Of a stretch of DNA of 64,000 nucleotides, positions 23,030-35,728 are shown piece after piece. Made by a program: the position numbers and the translations under genes. The stretch's first letter is position 1; each line of letters opens with the position of its first letter. This DNA is from Ligustrum vulgare (Eukaryota > Streptophyta > Magnoliopsida > Lamiales > Oleaceae), in contig OY743168.1 in assembly GCA_963555705.1 (NCBI GenBank), positions 99,527,925-99,591,924 on the forward strand, in the 5' to 3' direction. A model generated the notes under the pieces. The model was given only the letters and a program-made list of their open reading frames with translations. It made no database searches and was not told the origin of the DNA.

Positions 23030-24140
23030 GTTTTCACTTGATGATGATTAATTTTATCCATATTTGGAGACATGCAAACTATTTTATTTATTTTTTATCC
23101 TTATGTCAGATTATGTATTTTTTATTATCTTATGTCTTTCCTATTGCTTTCAATGATTGAGCATTTCTTGTGATTCCTTTTTTTGCCCCCTGGTTTTCAC
23201 ATTTTTTGTGTCTTGTAATGGCATTGTTATGGTCTTCTTGAACATAATCCCAGGAAATTTGGTTAGTTTGCTTTCACTAAGTATTCTATATTTTAAGTGA
23301 ACTGCTGAATTGGTTTATGACATCTACATAAGTACATGAATATAATCTGGTGCTCAAACATAAATTATATGTACAGTTAGAGCATCTAACTGATGGTGTG
23401 GTTGCTCCTCGCATATTAAATTATTCCAAATTTGGACAATGACTCTTTCCGGAAAGATAATATGTAAAGTCTTAAATAATGAATTTAATCAAGCTTTTAC
23501 TATGAATGCTTTTTACCTCTGAATTTTATATTGCTTTCTTTGTATCAACTTTTCAGAGATCCTCAGTGTTGATTAATTGGTTTATAACAAACTTTGCAAA
23601 AGATGTTAAAATCATAAAACAGCTCCCCATGGAAAAGAGGATGTATATGGACTGCATAAACTATGCAGGTTCCAATAAAGTACAATGATAGATGCTACAG
23701 TTGTGTATTACATGTACCTTTGAAGAAACATGCAAGTTACTTGACTGCAATCATTTAAAAAAAAAAAAATCTCTTTTATGCATGAGTTACAACATGCTAT
23801 CTCTAATCATGAAAAGGAAAACGTGATGAAGTAATGAACACATGTCATAAAATGATGGTGCAACTACACGACATTTTAAGGCATCCAGCTCTACAATTGT
23901 ATTTTTTAGTACTGAACGTGTAGGTTGAGGATACCTAGACCATATTACGCTTCTCGTTGAAATAATTGATATAAATGTAGGTGTATTTAAATAAGATACT
24001 GAATATTCTAATTATATATTTCCTGACACAAGTTATAAAATACAAATTTCTTTCAAATACTTTTCAAATAAGCTACTTTTGTGCACATCTTTTAAAAATC
24101 CGACTAGAATAACGCAAATAAATTCGACTTGAAAACGGGT
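23030..24140. other. AT-rich stretch, decayed TPR gene or Helitron interior
   Basis: Apart from a possible TPR remnant near 23060 I recognise nothing. Short frames at 23506-23688 and elsewhere have no family resemblance. Confidence 0.4.
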
Positions 24141-24142
24141 CT

Positions 24143-24169
24143 CGTACATCGTACGGGCCCTTCACTAGT
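24143..24169 (+). other. candidate Helitron 3' terminus
   Basis: Hairpin CGTAC-ATC-GTACG (24143-24155), then GGCCCTTCA, then CTAGT (24165-24169). This is the usual order of a Helitron 3' end (short hairpin, about ten bases, CTRRT). The next base is A; plant Helitrons usually insert 5' of T, so this is tentative. Confidence 0.4.
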
Positions 24170-24634
24170 ATCTAATAGAAAAGACAACTGAAAAATTATG
24201 AATGTGCAAATTAAAGGGAAAAAAAATAAAGAAAGACTAAAAGGTATGGAAAACCTGAATTTTTCTTATTGCAATTTGTACAAGTGATATGTATTTATAG
24301 GTGAAGAATTGACCGTTGAAAATCAGAAAGGAAATAAATTCGAATTTTGATGGTTGAATAAAGGAAATAAAAGCCCCCTGATTTTCAGGGATTTTTAGAT
24401 CTTTTATGAAATAAATAAATAGATTACCATTTAATAACATATTAATTACCTTCATAAATGCCATTGACTACATTAATAACCCTCCTCGCGGCAACAAAAA
24501 AAACACACTTGGTTTAAGTTTGTTACCTATATATATCTTTCTAATACATAATCCTAACAAAATAAGAAGAGTAATGTTATTTTACCACACAGTGTACCAT
24601 CTCCTTCACATAGGAGGTGGGACTACTCATTATG
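24170..24634. other. non-coding stretch with half of a disrupted inverted repeat
   Basis: Nothing coding. Near 24573 GTTATTTTACCAC begins the left half of a small inverted repeat; its partner GTGGTAAAATAAT is at about 44689-44701, on the other side of the 20 kb Tat element. Together they look like a MITE split by that insertion. Confidence 0.35.
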
Positions 24635-24639
24635 AAAGC

Positions 24640-25309
24640 TGTTGACCACAAAATCCGGATGGACCATGGACTAACACGTCTCAGCTCCTCTCTCTTGAAC
24701 ACGTGGACCTCCTGCACACTGTGACAAACAATCAGTTTGCAAAGGGGGCCGAGGTGGCTCCCGTTTGCACTCCGATGCCTAAGTCAATACTCATTTTGGG
24801 CAAATATATATTGGGTGCGGGAAATATAAATGTGTCAAAGAGAGAAAAGGGAGTAAGAGAAATATAGAGTTAAGAATCAGAAGTTGCTAACCTCTCTCTT
24901 GGAGACAATTGTGCTTCATTTATAGAGGAACTTCTTGTCTCGGATCACGACACGTGGCATACTTTACACTTGTCATCACCCTAGCTCATGGAGGTGACAA
25001 CCTTACTTTCCAACCGTAATCATTGCTACATTTCATAGGGGATGGGCGCCTGTCACGTCTTGGTAAAGGCAGTGTCCCATCACTGACTCCATCACTCTTC
25101 TGGTCAGCGCCGTAAAGCGCCCCGGCTGGGTATAAAGCACACCGGCTAGGCGTTAACCAGGTCGGATTAAAGAGGTGCGCTCGACGTACCACATCGGTAT
25201 TCTTCCCAGGTGATACTTTAGGCCTTTAGCTATGGGACGTGGTCCGTTGGGCCACTATTGGGCCTTCGCTGGTGGATCACTGTACCTTTCTTTGGGCCCG
25301 GATTCAACA
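24640..25309 (-). repeat. 3' LTR of the Tat element
   Basis: 670 bp copy of 43961-44630. Both copies share an AAATATATATTGGG region and AGGAACTTCTTGTC. Confidence 0.93.
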
Positions 25310-25671
25310 CTAGTCCCTCAAATCCGAAGGGATCATTCATGGTCGGATAGGATTTTCCATGATTTCACAGCATTAACTTTTCAGGGAGTCAATAACGAAT
25401 TTCCTTAGGTAAGGCTCAGATCCATATCATAGCCGACCATCTGTCTCGGATTTTCTCTCCCTAGTGGCCAGGATCATACCAGCGCATTTCCTAGGCGGGG
25501 CATTCAATTCGGAGGGCTATCGGTATTTATTTCCAAGAAATATATATACATAAAATGGGAGGGGGGCAGCATTTCGCAACGCGTGGCATTCACTGTGGTA
25601 GCTGAACGGTTTTGTCCCTCCTTTTGACGGCTGGCGCTTTGATTAGCCCGTTTTCCAAGAAGCATGGGTTA
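25310..25671 (-). other. Tat interior next to its 3' LTR
   Basis: Non-coding sequence between the accessory gene's upstream region and the 3' LTR. Before the nested insertion it was continuous with 35672, so it is the original upstream region of the antisense gene's promoter. It contains GGAGGGGGGCAG (25559-25570). Confidence 0.6.
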
Positions 25672-25686
25672 CCCACTGTAATACCA

Positions 25687-26140
25687 CTTTTCGTCTTGCG
25701 TGCTTTCTTGAATACCACCTAAATTTTTTATGATGAATAATTTATTTGACAATTATTATTAATAATAAGTTGAATCATTTTGCAGTGGAAGGACTTGGAC
25801 GCCGTCTCGATCAATCTACCAACTAGAAAATTATTAAATCTTTTCATATAATTTTATGCTTAATTGTTTATTCAAATTGTTACTTACCAAATTTAAATTT
25901 TGTCACTTTGCAATTTTCCGTCTTGCGTGCTTTCTTGAATACCACCTAAATTTTTTATGATGAATAATTTATTTGACAATTATTATTGATAATAAGTTGA
26001 ATCATTTTGCAGTGGAAGGACTTGGACGCCGTCTCGATCAATCTACCAACTAGAAAATTATTAAATCTTTTCATATAATTTTATGCTTAATTGTTTATTC
26101 GAATTGTTACTTACCAAATTTCTATTTTTATCAATTTGTA
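25687..26140 (+). repeat. 227 bp tandem duplication unique to the 5' LTR
   Basis: CGTCTTGCGTGCTTTC occurs at 25692 and again at 25919; the 3' LTR has it once. The first unit ends with a 25-base segment (25892-25916) that is the exact reverse complement of 26235-26259 further along the same LTR. Confidence 0.93.
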
Positions 26141-26865
26141 ATTTGCCTAGATTGCATTATTTCGTAAATAGGGCACTTTGTTAAACTTGTGAAGGATTTA
26201 CACTTAAATTACCCGTTTTGAAAGTAGAGGGACCAAATTGCAAAGTGACAAAATTTAAACCTAGACCTAATTTTATAAACCGCACAACTCGGTCTCTCTC
26301 TCTTCGCACACCTCACGCTCTCTCTCTCTCTCTACCGCTCCTCTCTCTCTCGGTCGCTCTCACAGCGCTCTCGGCTCTCTCCGTATCTCTCCGTCTCTCG
26401 GCTCTCTCCTCTCTCGACCTCACTCAGCTCACCGTCGCCCACCACCGGTAACCCTCCCCTTCCCTCGTTCCTTCCCCGGCAGCGCACACACCCGACACAA
26501 AACACACACACAGCGCACGCCAAACACACACACGCACTCGCACACACATATATGCGTATTGATGTGTGTATATGTTGAGTGTATTGTATATAGGCTGAGA
26601 TTTTCAAATTTTCAGATTTCAAAATATGTAGATTTCGATTTTTAAGGGTTAATTTTGATATTTGAATAATGTTTATATAAATGTATGTATAGATTGTGTT
26701 GTAAACCTAATTTATGAAATTGGTAGCTTAGGAGACTGTTTGGTTAAAGTTTGAGTTATAATAATAATCTTTTTCATATTTTCAGATTTTAAGTTTGGTT
26801 AGATTTCGAATTATAATTGCTAATTTGGGGATTTGGTAATGCTTATGTATGTGTGTATTGATGTG

Positions 26866-26921
<56 letters not shown>

Positions 26922-27934
26922 TCCCACAGTAATTTTTCAAATTCGGACTAAGTATGATTTCGAAATTTAATTGATTGATTTCAGTTTTTAAATTTAGGTA
27001 TTTAGTATTTATATGTGATAGGATTTGAAAATTATTAAATCGATTTGTTTAATTGATTTTCTTCTAGTTTAGTAAAAGGTTAAATTGAGAATTTTAGAAT
27101 TTGGGAAAGTGATAAAAACGTGAATAAATTTCTGATTTTTTTAAGTATGTATATTAAAATTTCTGATTTTGGAGATTTATGAAAATTGTAGCTTAGTTAA
27201 CTGTTTGGGTAAAGTTTGGATATATGTTGATTTTAAGATTTGTGAATTTGTTGAGATTTTAAGGGATTGATTTTATAACGTTAGGTTGAATTATGTAAAT
27301 TTGAGTTTGAGTTTGAATTTAAAAATGAGAGTTTCTAACGTGGATTGAAATTGACATCTTATTTCGAATATGGTGTTATGTGTTGGACCTAGCGTAAGGT
27401 CACGTTTGGGATTAAATTGTGAATGAAATAGAAGTTTTAACCTTGCTTAGAGTTAAAATGTGAATTTGAACTAAAAGTATATTTCTTTATATGAATGGGC
27501 ACAACTAGGATTTTGGTACATTGACGTCACGGGCAGCCGATGATCCTCCACTTGCAAATCCAGATAACGGTAAATACTAAGGATGTCAAGTAAGTAAACT
27601 TCCCCCTATTTTATAGAAGTTGAATGTAAATGTGAAATGTGTAAATGACTGCCTTGTAATCTACTTGCCTTGATGAATTTCATTTACGTTATGAAAGTAT
27701 GTGTTATTGAGAAGAATGTTCAAGCATGCACATTATCATGTCATTGCATCATGAAGCATGCATTGGCATCGAAATTGGGAAGTCAAATGTTTTAAATGAA
27801 AGACATGTATCAAGGTGCAAGTTTGTTCAAAAGTTATGTATCCCAAGTTTTTGAAAGAATGAATGGGTGTACTTCTAGTTCATGAAAGTTGCGAGTGGGA
27901 AATGGGGCGCGGGGGACCGGCGTACCCGAATTAA

Positions 27935-28022
27935 GTCGCTTTGCGACGGAATGTTCAACCGTTTACGGTGGACTGTTAAACCGCTTTGCGGTGGGAAAGT
28001 GAATGTTAAACCGCTTTGCGGT
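27935..28022 (+). repeat. four perfect short hairpins in tandem, 5' LTR
   Basis: GTCGC-TTT-GCGAC (27935), ACCG-TTTA-CGGT (27958), ACCGC-TTT-GCGGT (27980) and the same again (28010). The stem sequences differ but pairing is kept. The 3' LTR has the set at 34805-34892, with one G-to-A change in the third. Confidence 0.9.
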
Positions 28023-28800
28023 GGAAATGCGCATGTAATCTGGTTCCAAATAAGTCATTGCCCACTGTATTCTGATTGACTAGAAGTTACACCAAGTGAG
28101 CTCACGATGGAATGAAGTGAAAGTTTTGAAATGTTAAGTGAAAGTTTGAAAAGTTTGAAAGTTCTGGAAAGTAAAGTAAATGGGGATACATACATGGAGT
28201 TTTTAAAGCATTCATGTCATAAGCATGCATTCATGCATACAGTTTACTTACTGAGCTTTAGCTCACCCCAATCCCTCCCCAACATTTCAGGTGATGAAAG
28301 TTAGATGATCAGAGAGGAGCACTTGGCGGCTGACTCCGACAGTACCCGTTGTCGCCTTAATTAATAAAGTTAAATTCATTCGAGTTATCATTTAAATTTA
28401 TTTCTTCATTCATTATTATTGATAATGGTTTGGTTGAAGTTATTTTGATTAAGTATGGAACGTATTAGAGGTTAAATTACCTTTTATTTCAATTGTCAAT
28501 GTTTGATGATGTTTTGGAAAATCTTATACTTGAGGAGTTCGGGAAATGAATGGATTGGTTTTGGCGATGGTGAATGTGATTGTGATGTGATTGATGCTTA
28601 CAATTTGTAAAATGGTCTTGATGTCCCTCTACAGGTTGGCTATGTCCAGTTTATAGAGGAGACTCTGTCGAAATTTCTGTAAAATTTTATAATGGATAAA
28701 TGAACATTTTTGTCGTGTAAACGTTTTAAATTCCGCAATTAATGTGAATGGAAGTTAACATACCTAGGTTAAGATTCTTGTACTTGGGGTGTTACATTTT

Positions 28801-28812
28801 TGGTATCAGAGC
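28801..28812 (+). promoter_or_regulatory. primer-binding site of the nested element
   Basis: TGGTATCAGAGC lies four bases after the LTR and is complementary to initiator tRNA-Met. Confidence 0.9.
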
Positions 28813-29199
28813 TAAGAGTTTTAAAAGCGATTCTGTAGACTTTTAAAATTTATTTGAAAATGGTTCGGGTACTGAGTCACGCCTCAAGTGCATCTTCCTC
28901 GATCATCTGGTAAGTTAATTTTTGTTTAAATTATGAAATGTTAATTGATATGACAATTATTGCAAATTCTTGCATGTTAATGTGTAATGTCGGAAAGTGA
29001 AAGGTTGAGAATGTTGTCAATGATTATGACGAGTATATCTTGGTTATGTAAATGAGGAAGTGAGAAAGTAATGGTTATTAAAAGTTTGGGTGCCGTTTAT
29101 TAAATCTTTTTGCGAAATAAGAAATGGAGATGAATGGTATATCGGATCGAGAGTATACAATGTCCCAATCATGGTGAATGGGAAGGAGTAGATGATGAA

Positions 29200-29745
29200 T
29201 TTCATAACACTGAATACCCACAAACTTGATGTCATACTAGGAATGAGATGATTATTATGGTATAAGGTTTCAATCACTGACTACGTTAAGGTGGTATTTG
29301 AACCTTCGAATGAGACCCTTTTTCGCCTTGTTGAGGTAAAGGTAGAACTTTTCATATCGATATTATCAGTGATGAAGGCTCGTCAATTGATGAATAAGAG
29401 TTATTAAGACTACCTGGTTGCAATAATTGAAGTGTCTAAGGTGAATACTTCTCTCGAACAAATTTCTATTATTCGAGAATGACTAAAGATGTTCTCAGAA
29501 GATCTTTGTGATTTACCGCCTAAAAGAGAAATTGAATTTGTCATCGATTATGTGCGCAACTCTAGTATCCAAGGTATAATATCGGATGGCTCATTCGTAA
29601 CTTAAAAGAGCTCAAAGTGCAACTATAGAATCTCATGGACAAAGGTTTTGTTCGACCTAGCTTTTTGCCAAGGGGTACTCAGGAGCTATACATGAAGAAG
29701 AAAGATGGTTTTATGAGACTTTGCATAATTGATTTTAGACATGGC
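29200..29745 (+). pseudogene. gypsy protease and reverse-transcriptase remnant
   Basis: Broken frames align with the Tekay/Del pol order. A protease-end block reads LDVILGMR (about 29224-29250), SVMKARQLMNK follows near 29369, then the RT N-terminus EFVIDYV (about 29535), LKELKVQL (about 29605), [12 protein letters not shown] (about 29636) and [11 protein letters not shown] (about 29697). Many stops and shifts separate the blocks, and the RT catalytic region is absent. Confidence 0.75.
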
Positions 29746-32040
29746 AAAACCAGTTTTATGAAGTTGTGATGAGATGTTGAGATTATGAGTGATATGATTT
29801 TATTGAGACTTCTATGAGAAAAATTATGAAATTTGAGATTTAAAGATTTGGTTCTTAGTTATTGGGAATTAAGTAATGGATATTGTGTTGAGTAAGTGAA
29901 TTATTCCTCTATTTTGAGAGAAATTTATTATGTAGTTTGGTTTTGTGATTAAATTTTGGGAATATGATTTGTGGCATATATTTATAAGTATGAGTAGTCT
30001 TTTGAACCAACTAATGTATTGAAGGAAGTGAGATGTTGATATTGGAAACTATGATTTGAAATTGTTATGTTGAGGAATTAAGAATTGATTTTCTGGGATA
30101 TCAAGGTATACATGAAGTTATGTGATGACTTGATGCGTATATTGGGAAATGTCAAGTCATATTTTGAAAGGATGAGTGAAGACAAATGTTATGGCATTAT
30201 TGGAAAGAATTTTAATTATTCTTGGGAACTTGATTATTAGTGAGAAATGATCACTTATATTGGAGAATATTATAAATTATGAGGTATGAGATAATACTGT
30301 TGATTTATTTTGGAATTTGATCGGGAAGATATATTAAAGATAAGCTGATGATATTATGTTGATTTGTGAATAATATGTTATTGGATATACTACATAGAGA
30401 GAATATTCAGGTAATTTCTATCGTTTTAATTATTTTGGTGATATTTGGTGATAAAGAAGTTTTAGAGATGACAATTATTATGGTTTGGTATGTTTTTAAA
30501 GAAATAGTAAAGATTTATTGAAATTTGGAGAGAATTTTCCATGGGCTTACAGAGATTAGTGAAGAGACGTGATGTCATTTGGGTTATTGAATAATGACTT
30601 AAGTAATCAGCAAATATTTCTTTATACAGAGTTTAGAGGCTATGTTGAGAGCTTGCATTTTAGACCTTTGTGATGGTTAGGAAAACCATTTACCGTCTGT
30701 TGAATTTACATGTAATATGATTATTGGGATTAGTCAGTTACCATGAATGGGAGATATTGAAAATATTTTATGGTGAGATGCCTTAAAGGAGTAACCATTT
30801 ATTCAAAGTGAGAAATTGGGGATATGCGATTGAATGTTTGGGATTATGTGAGATAATGATTGTCATAAGGTCAATTGTATATAAAAGGTATAATAGATGA
30901 TTGTAAGGAATAATGTGATGATGAGAACTGAAGGTGATAAGGTATTGAAATTATGAAATAAGTTGACCATCCATGAATAAGTTATGTTGTATTTGGTTCT
31001 AAGTGGAAATTCGAAGAAAGATGAATCTCAGTCATGGAAAATGAATCAGGATTTCCTCATAATGTGAATGATTCACTGATGTACATTAAGTTTGCATTGA
31101 TGATACTAAAATATCATATGAGAGATTGTTGGATGAAATTGACGAAAGAAACTTTATCAGGTCCTAGATTCGTACAAGTATTGCAGAAGTAATGCATCTG
31201 ATCGGAGGAAAGTTTATGATAGTACATACCATGAAATTGTGGAGATTATTATTGATGGTATCTTGATTAAAAAATAAGAAATGAAAATTTTGACAATTGT
31301 CCTTGTGGATAGGATTTGTGGAAAATGAGAATAAGACTTCTCAATGATTATTTATTGAGTAGTGTGCAGAAAGAGTGACAATGGCAGAATCCAAGATTCA
31401 TTGAGTTTGAGAAATTGATATAAAATCTTAGCGAGTACATTGATGTAAAAGGTTTGTGTGAAGGATATGATGGTTATTATGTTGTAATCTCAGAGAGATT
31501 GATATGATTATTTGAGGTCAGTTGTGTGACTTTTACTTATAATGAGATTGTATCTTTGGGTTAAGTAAACTTGATGAGGAATTCTATATGAATCACAAAA
31601 GTTTTATTCATTGGTGATAGGTCAATGATTTATTTATAAAATACTTGGTTAGAGTATTGTTGTTATGATGATTTTGAAAGCATGAATTCTTAAATTAGTA
31701 CCTTGGCTTTAGTTTTAAGATGAGTGTATGATGCTGAATACTTGATTTCAATATATAAGTATGGATTACAGGATTTAAGTTGATCCTTCGATTTTAAAAG
31801 AAATATCAGCATGTTCGAATTTCGTTTGTAAATCTTTCCAGAAAGATTCTGTCAAAGTTTTAGTATTTCTACTGTATATTTTGGTATGGACGTCAAGTTT
31901 CATTAATTCTGGATTACAAAGTTTTATTTTGGTCAATCTTCTTGATTTTAGTTTTAAGAATGTGATCCATCAATATATATATATGTTAAGGTTTAGCCGT
32001 TAGGATAGATCCTATGAAAGGCTGGAAATGGAAAGTTAGT
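29746..32040 (+). other. AT-rich non-coding interior of the nested element
   Basis: No coding frame. Segments 29800-30075 and 30335-30545 match 14280-14555 and 17085-17250 of the LARD-like element, in the same order. Between them this element has about 260 bp where the LARD has about 2.5 kb carrying the LOG and zinc-finger genes. Confidence 0.7.
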
Positions 32041-32249
32041 GAATGGATTCATAAGTGGGATAATGTCGGTTGATGGTCTCCTACAACAATAGCTATCAAA
32101 CTTCGATCCGTATTGAGTACTATGTGATAGGAAGTGTAGATCGTCAGTTCACAAGGGTGAGCTAGGAGAAAGAAAGTTATTGGGTCCAGAAATAGTATAA
32201 CAAACAACAAAAGTTGTTGAAAAGAGTTGTCAATGGATGATAACGACAC

Positions 32250-32728
32250 GGAGTAGACAAAAGGGTTATACGGACAAAAGAAGGAAATCTTTAGAATTCG
32301 TCGTAGGCGATATGATCTTTTGAAGGTAGCTCCTATGAAAAGTGTTATGAGATTCGGGAAGAAAGAAAAGTTAAGCCTATGTTTTGTCGGCCCCTTCGGA
32401 ATTCTTGAAAGGGGTGGGTGACCTAGCTTATCAGGTTGCATTGCTGCCGGCACTATTTGGGGTTCATAACGTATTTCACGTGTAGAGGTTGAGGAGGTAT
32501 ATTTTGGATTCCACCCATAGCCTCAGTTATGAGTCATTAGATCTTTGTGAGGATTTGACTTATGAGGAGTCACTTGTGAAAATCCTAATGAAAGTAAATA
32601 AGGAACTTAGAAGAAAGAAAATTACGTTAGTTAAGGTTCTTTGGAGGAATCATGCAGTAGAAGAGGCTACTTGGGAATGCGAAGACAAAATGAGTGCCAA
32701 GTATCCACAACTTTTTGGTAAGTTTTAA
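32250..32728 (+). pseudogene. integrase C-terminus and chromodomain remnant
   Basis: Frames with breaks read DKRRKSLEFVVGD, then FVGPFGILE, VGDLAYQVALLPALFGVHNVFHV and, from 32489, RRYILDSTHSLSYESLDL...VKVLWRNHAVEEATWECEDKM to the stop at 32728. The last block is the chromodomain-type tail of Tekay/Del integrases, which guides insertion to modified chromatin. A TAG follows FHV. The catalytic core is missing. Confidence 0.82.
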
Positions 32729-32741
32729 TTTCGAGGACGAA

Positions 32742-32764
32742 ATTTCTTTTAGGGGGTAAGGAAT
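32742..32764 (+). promoter_or_regulatory. polypurine tract of the nested element
   Basis: AGGGGGTAAGGAAT lies directly before the 3' LTR and is preceded by TCGAGGACGAAATT. Its spacing matches that of the LARD-like element. Confidence 0.85.
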
Positions 32765-33737
32765 TGTAATACCACTTTTCGTCTTGCGTGCTTTCTTGAA
32801 TACCACCTAAATTTTTTATGATGAATAATTTATTTGACAATTATTATTGATAATAAGTTGAATCATTTTGCAGTGGAAGGACTTGGACGCCGTCTCGATC
32901 AATCTACCAACTAGAAAATTATTAAATCTTTTCATATAATTTTATGCTTAATTGTTTATTCGAATTGTTACTTACCAAATTTCTATTTTTATCAATTTGT
33001 AATTTGCCTAGATTGCATTATTTCGTAAATAGGGCACTTTGTTAAACTTGTGAAGGATTTACACTTAAATTACCCGTTTTGAAAGTAGAGGGACCAAATT
33101 GCAAAGTGACAAAATTTAAACCTAGACCTAATTTTATAAACCGCACAACTCGGTCTCTCTCTCTTCGCACACCTCACGCTCTCTCTCTCTCTCTACCGCT
33201 CCTCTCTCTCTCGGTCGCTCTCACAGCGCTCTCGGCTCTCTCCGTATCTCTCCGTCTCTCGGCTCTCTCCTCTCTCGACCTCACTCAGCTCACCGTCGCC
33301 CACCACCGATAACCCTCCCCTTCCCTCGTTCCTTCCCCGGCAGCGCACACACCCGACACAAAACACACACACAGCGCACGCCAAACACACACACGCACTA
33401 CACACGCACTCGCACACACATATATGCGTATTGATGTGTGTATATGTTGAGTGTATTGTATATAGGCTGAGATTTTCAAATTTTCAGATTTCAAAATATG
33501 TAGATTTCGATTTTTAAGGGTTAATTTTGATATTTGAATAATGTTTATATAAATGTATGTATAGATTGTGTTGTAAACCTAATTTATGAAATTGGTAGCT
33601 TAGGAGACTGTTTGGTTAAAGTTTGAGTTATAATAATAATCTTTTTCATATTTTCAGATTTTAAGTTTGGTTAGATTTCGAATTATAATTGCTAATTTGG
33701 GGATTTGGTAATGCTTATGTATGTGTGTATTGATGTG

Positions 33738-33791
<54 letters not shown>

Positions 33792-35666
33792 TCCCACAGT
33801 AATTTTTCAAATTCGGACTAAGTATGATTTCGAAATTTAATTGATTGATTTCAGTTTTTAAATTTAGGTATTTAGTATTTATATGTGATAGGATTCGAAA
33901 ATTATTAAATCGATTTGTTTAATTGATTTTCTTCTAGTTTAGTAAAAGGTTAAATTGAGAATTTTAGAATTTGGGAAAGTGATAAAAACGTGAATAAATT
34001 TCTGATTTTTTTAAGTATGTATATTAAAATTTCTGATTTTGGAGATTTATGAAAATTGTAGCTTAGTTAACTGTTTGGGTAAAGTTTGGATATATGTTGA
34101 TTTTAAGATTTGTGAATTTGTTGAGATTTTAAGGGATTGATTTTATAACGTTAGGTTGAATTATGTAAATTTGAGTTTGAGTTTGAATTTAAAAATGAGA
34201 GTTTCTAACGTGGATTGAAATTGACATCTTATTTCGAATATGGTGTTATGTGTTGGACCTAGCGTAAGGTCACGTTTGGGATTAAATTGTGAATGAAATA
34301 GAAGTTTTAACCTTGCTTAGAGTTAAAATGTGAATTTGAACTAAAAGTATATTTCTTTATATGAATGGGCACAACTAGGATTTTGGTACATTGACGTCAC
34401 GGGCAGCCGATGATCCTCCACTTGCAAATCCAGATAACGGTAAATACTAAGGATGTCAAGTAAGTAAACTTCCCCCTATTTTATAGAAGTTGAATGTAAA
34501 TGTGAAATGTGTAAATGACTGCCTTGTAATCTACTTGCCTTGATGAATTTCATTTACGTTATGAAAGTATGTGTTATTGAGAAGAATGTTCAAGCATGCA
34601 CATTATCATGTCATTGCATCATGAAGCATGCATTGGCATCGAAATTGGGAAGTCAAATGTTTTAAATGAAAGACATGTATCAAGGTGCAAGTTTGTTCAA
34701 AAGTTATGTATCCCAAGTTTTTGAAAGAATGAATGGGTGTACTTCTAGTTCATGAAAGTTGCGAGTGGGAAATGGGGCGCGGGGGACCGGCGTACCCGAA
34801 TTAAGTCGCTTTGCGACGGAATGTTCAACCGTTTACGGTGGACTGTTAAACCGCTTTGCAGTGGGAAAGTGAATGTTAAACCGCTTTGCGGTGGAAATGC
34901 GCATGTAATCTGGTTCCAAATAAGTCATTGCCCACTGTATTCTGATTGACTAGAAGTTACACCAAGTGAGCTCACGATGGAATGAAGTGAAAGTTTTGAA
35001 ATGTTAAGTGAAAGTTTGAAAAGTTTGAAAGTTCTGGAAAGTAAAGTAAATGGGGATACATACATGGAGTTTTTAAAGCATTCATGTCATAAGCATGCAT
35101 TCATGCATACAGTTTACTTACTGAGCTTTAGCTCACCCCAATCCCTCCCCAACATTTCAGGTGATGAAAGTTAGATGATCAGAGAGGAGCACTTGGCGGC
35201 TGACTCCGACAGTACCCGTTGTCGCCTTAATTAATAAAGTTAAATTCATTCGAGTTATCATTTAAATTTATTTCTTCATTCATTATTATTGATAATGGTT
35301 TGGTTGAAGTTATTTTGATTAAGTATGGAACGTATTAGAGGTTAAATTACCTTTTATTTCAATTGTCAATGTTTGATGATGTTTTGGAAAATCTTATACT
35401 TGAGGAGTTCGGGAAATGAATGGATTGGTTTTGGCGATGGTGAATGTGATTGTGATGTGATTGATGCTTACAATTTGTAAAATGGTCTTGATGTCCCTCT
35501 ACAGGTTGGCTATGTCCAGTTTATAGAGGAGACTCTGTCGAAATTTCTGTAAAATTTTATAATGGACAAATGAACATTTTTGTCGTGTAAACGTTTTAAA
35601 TTCCGCAATTAATGTGAATGGAAGTTAACATACCTAGGTTAAGATTCTTGTACTTGGGGTGTTACA
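32765..35666 (+). repeat. 3' LTR of the nested Tekay/Del-type element
   Basis: 2,902 bp. It lacks the 227 bp duplication of the 5' copy, has a short extra CA-rich insert near 33400, and is otherwise nearly identical. Hairpins are at 34805-34892. Confidence 0.95.
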
Positions 35667-35719
35667 CCCACATTAATCATGCGGCTCACGAAACTCAAGG
35701 AATCTAGACCGTTAGGATG

Positions 35720-35728
35720 CCTATAAAT
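35720..35728 (+). promoter_or_regulatory. TATA box of the Tat antisense gene
   Basis: CCTATAAATCC lies about 350 bp before the first ATG of the accessory gene, with a T/C-rich leader between. The nested element is inserted about 50 bp upstream, so the upstream control region is now 10 kb away. Confidence 0.5.

Larger units (their letters stand above)
25677..28796 (+). repeat. 5' LTR of the nested Tekay/Del-type element
   Basis: 3,120 bp, about 218 bp longer than the 3' LTR because of a 227 bp tandem duplication near its start. It contains CT-rich and CA-rich tracts (26290-26560), an (AT)n(GT)n microsatellite (26867-26918) and a hairpin array (27935-28022). Confidence 0.95.
25677..35666 (+). 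mobile_element. Tekay/Del-type Ty3/gypsy element nested in the Tat element
   Basis: LTRs at 25677-28796 and 32765-35666 begin TGTAATACC and end GGTGTTACA. The TSD CCCAC is at 25672-25676 and 35667-35671. The PBS for tRNA-Met is at 28801 and a PPT ends at 32764. The interior (3,968 bp) has only broken protease, RT and integrase/chromodomain pieces around a long AT-rich spacer. The LTRs differ by a handful of substitutions by eye, apart from a duplication in the left copy, so it moved recently although its enzymes were already lost; it must have used proteins from another copy. Confidence 0.93.

Noticed and set aside
26218..26622. Open frames on both strands in the nested gypsy LTR (and copy at 33079-33494)
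   Set aside because: Produced by CT and CA repeats; low-complexity Ser/Leu or Arg/Glu runs.
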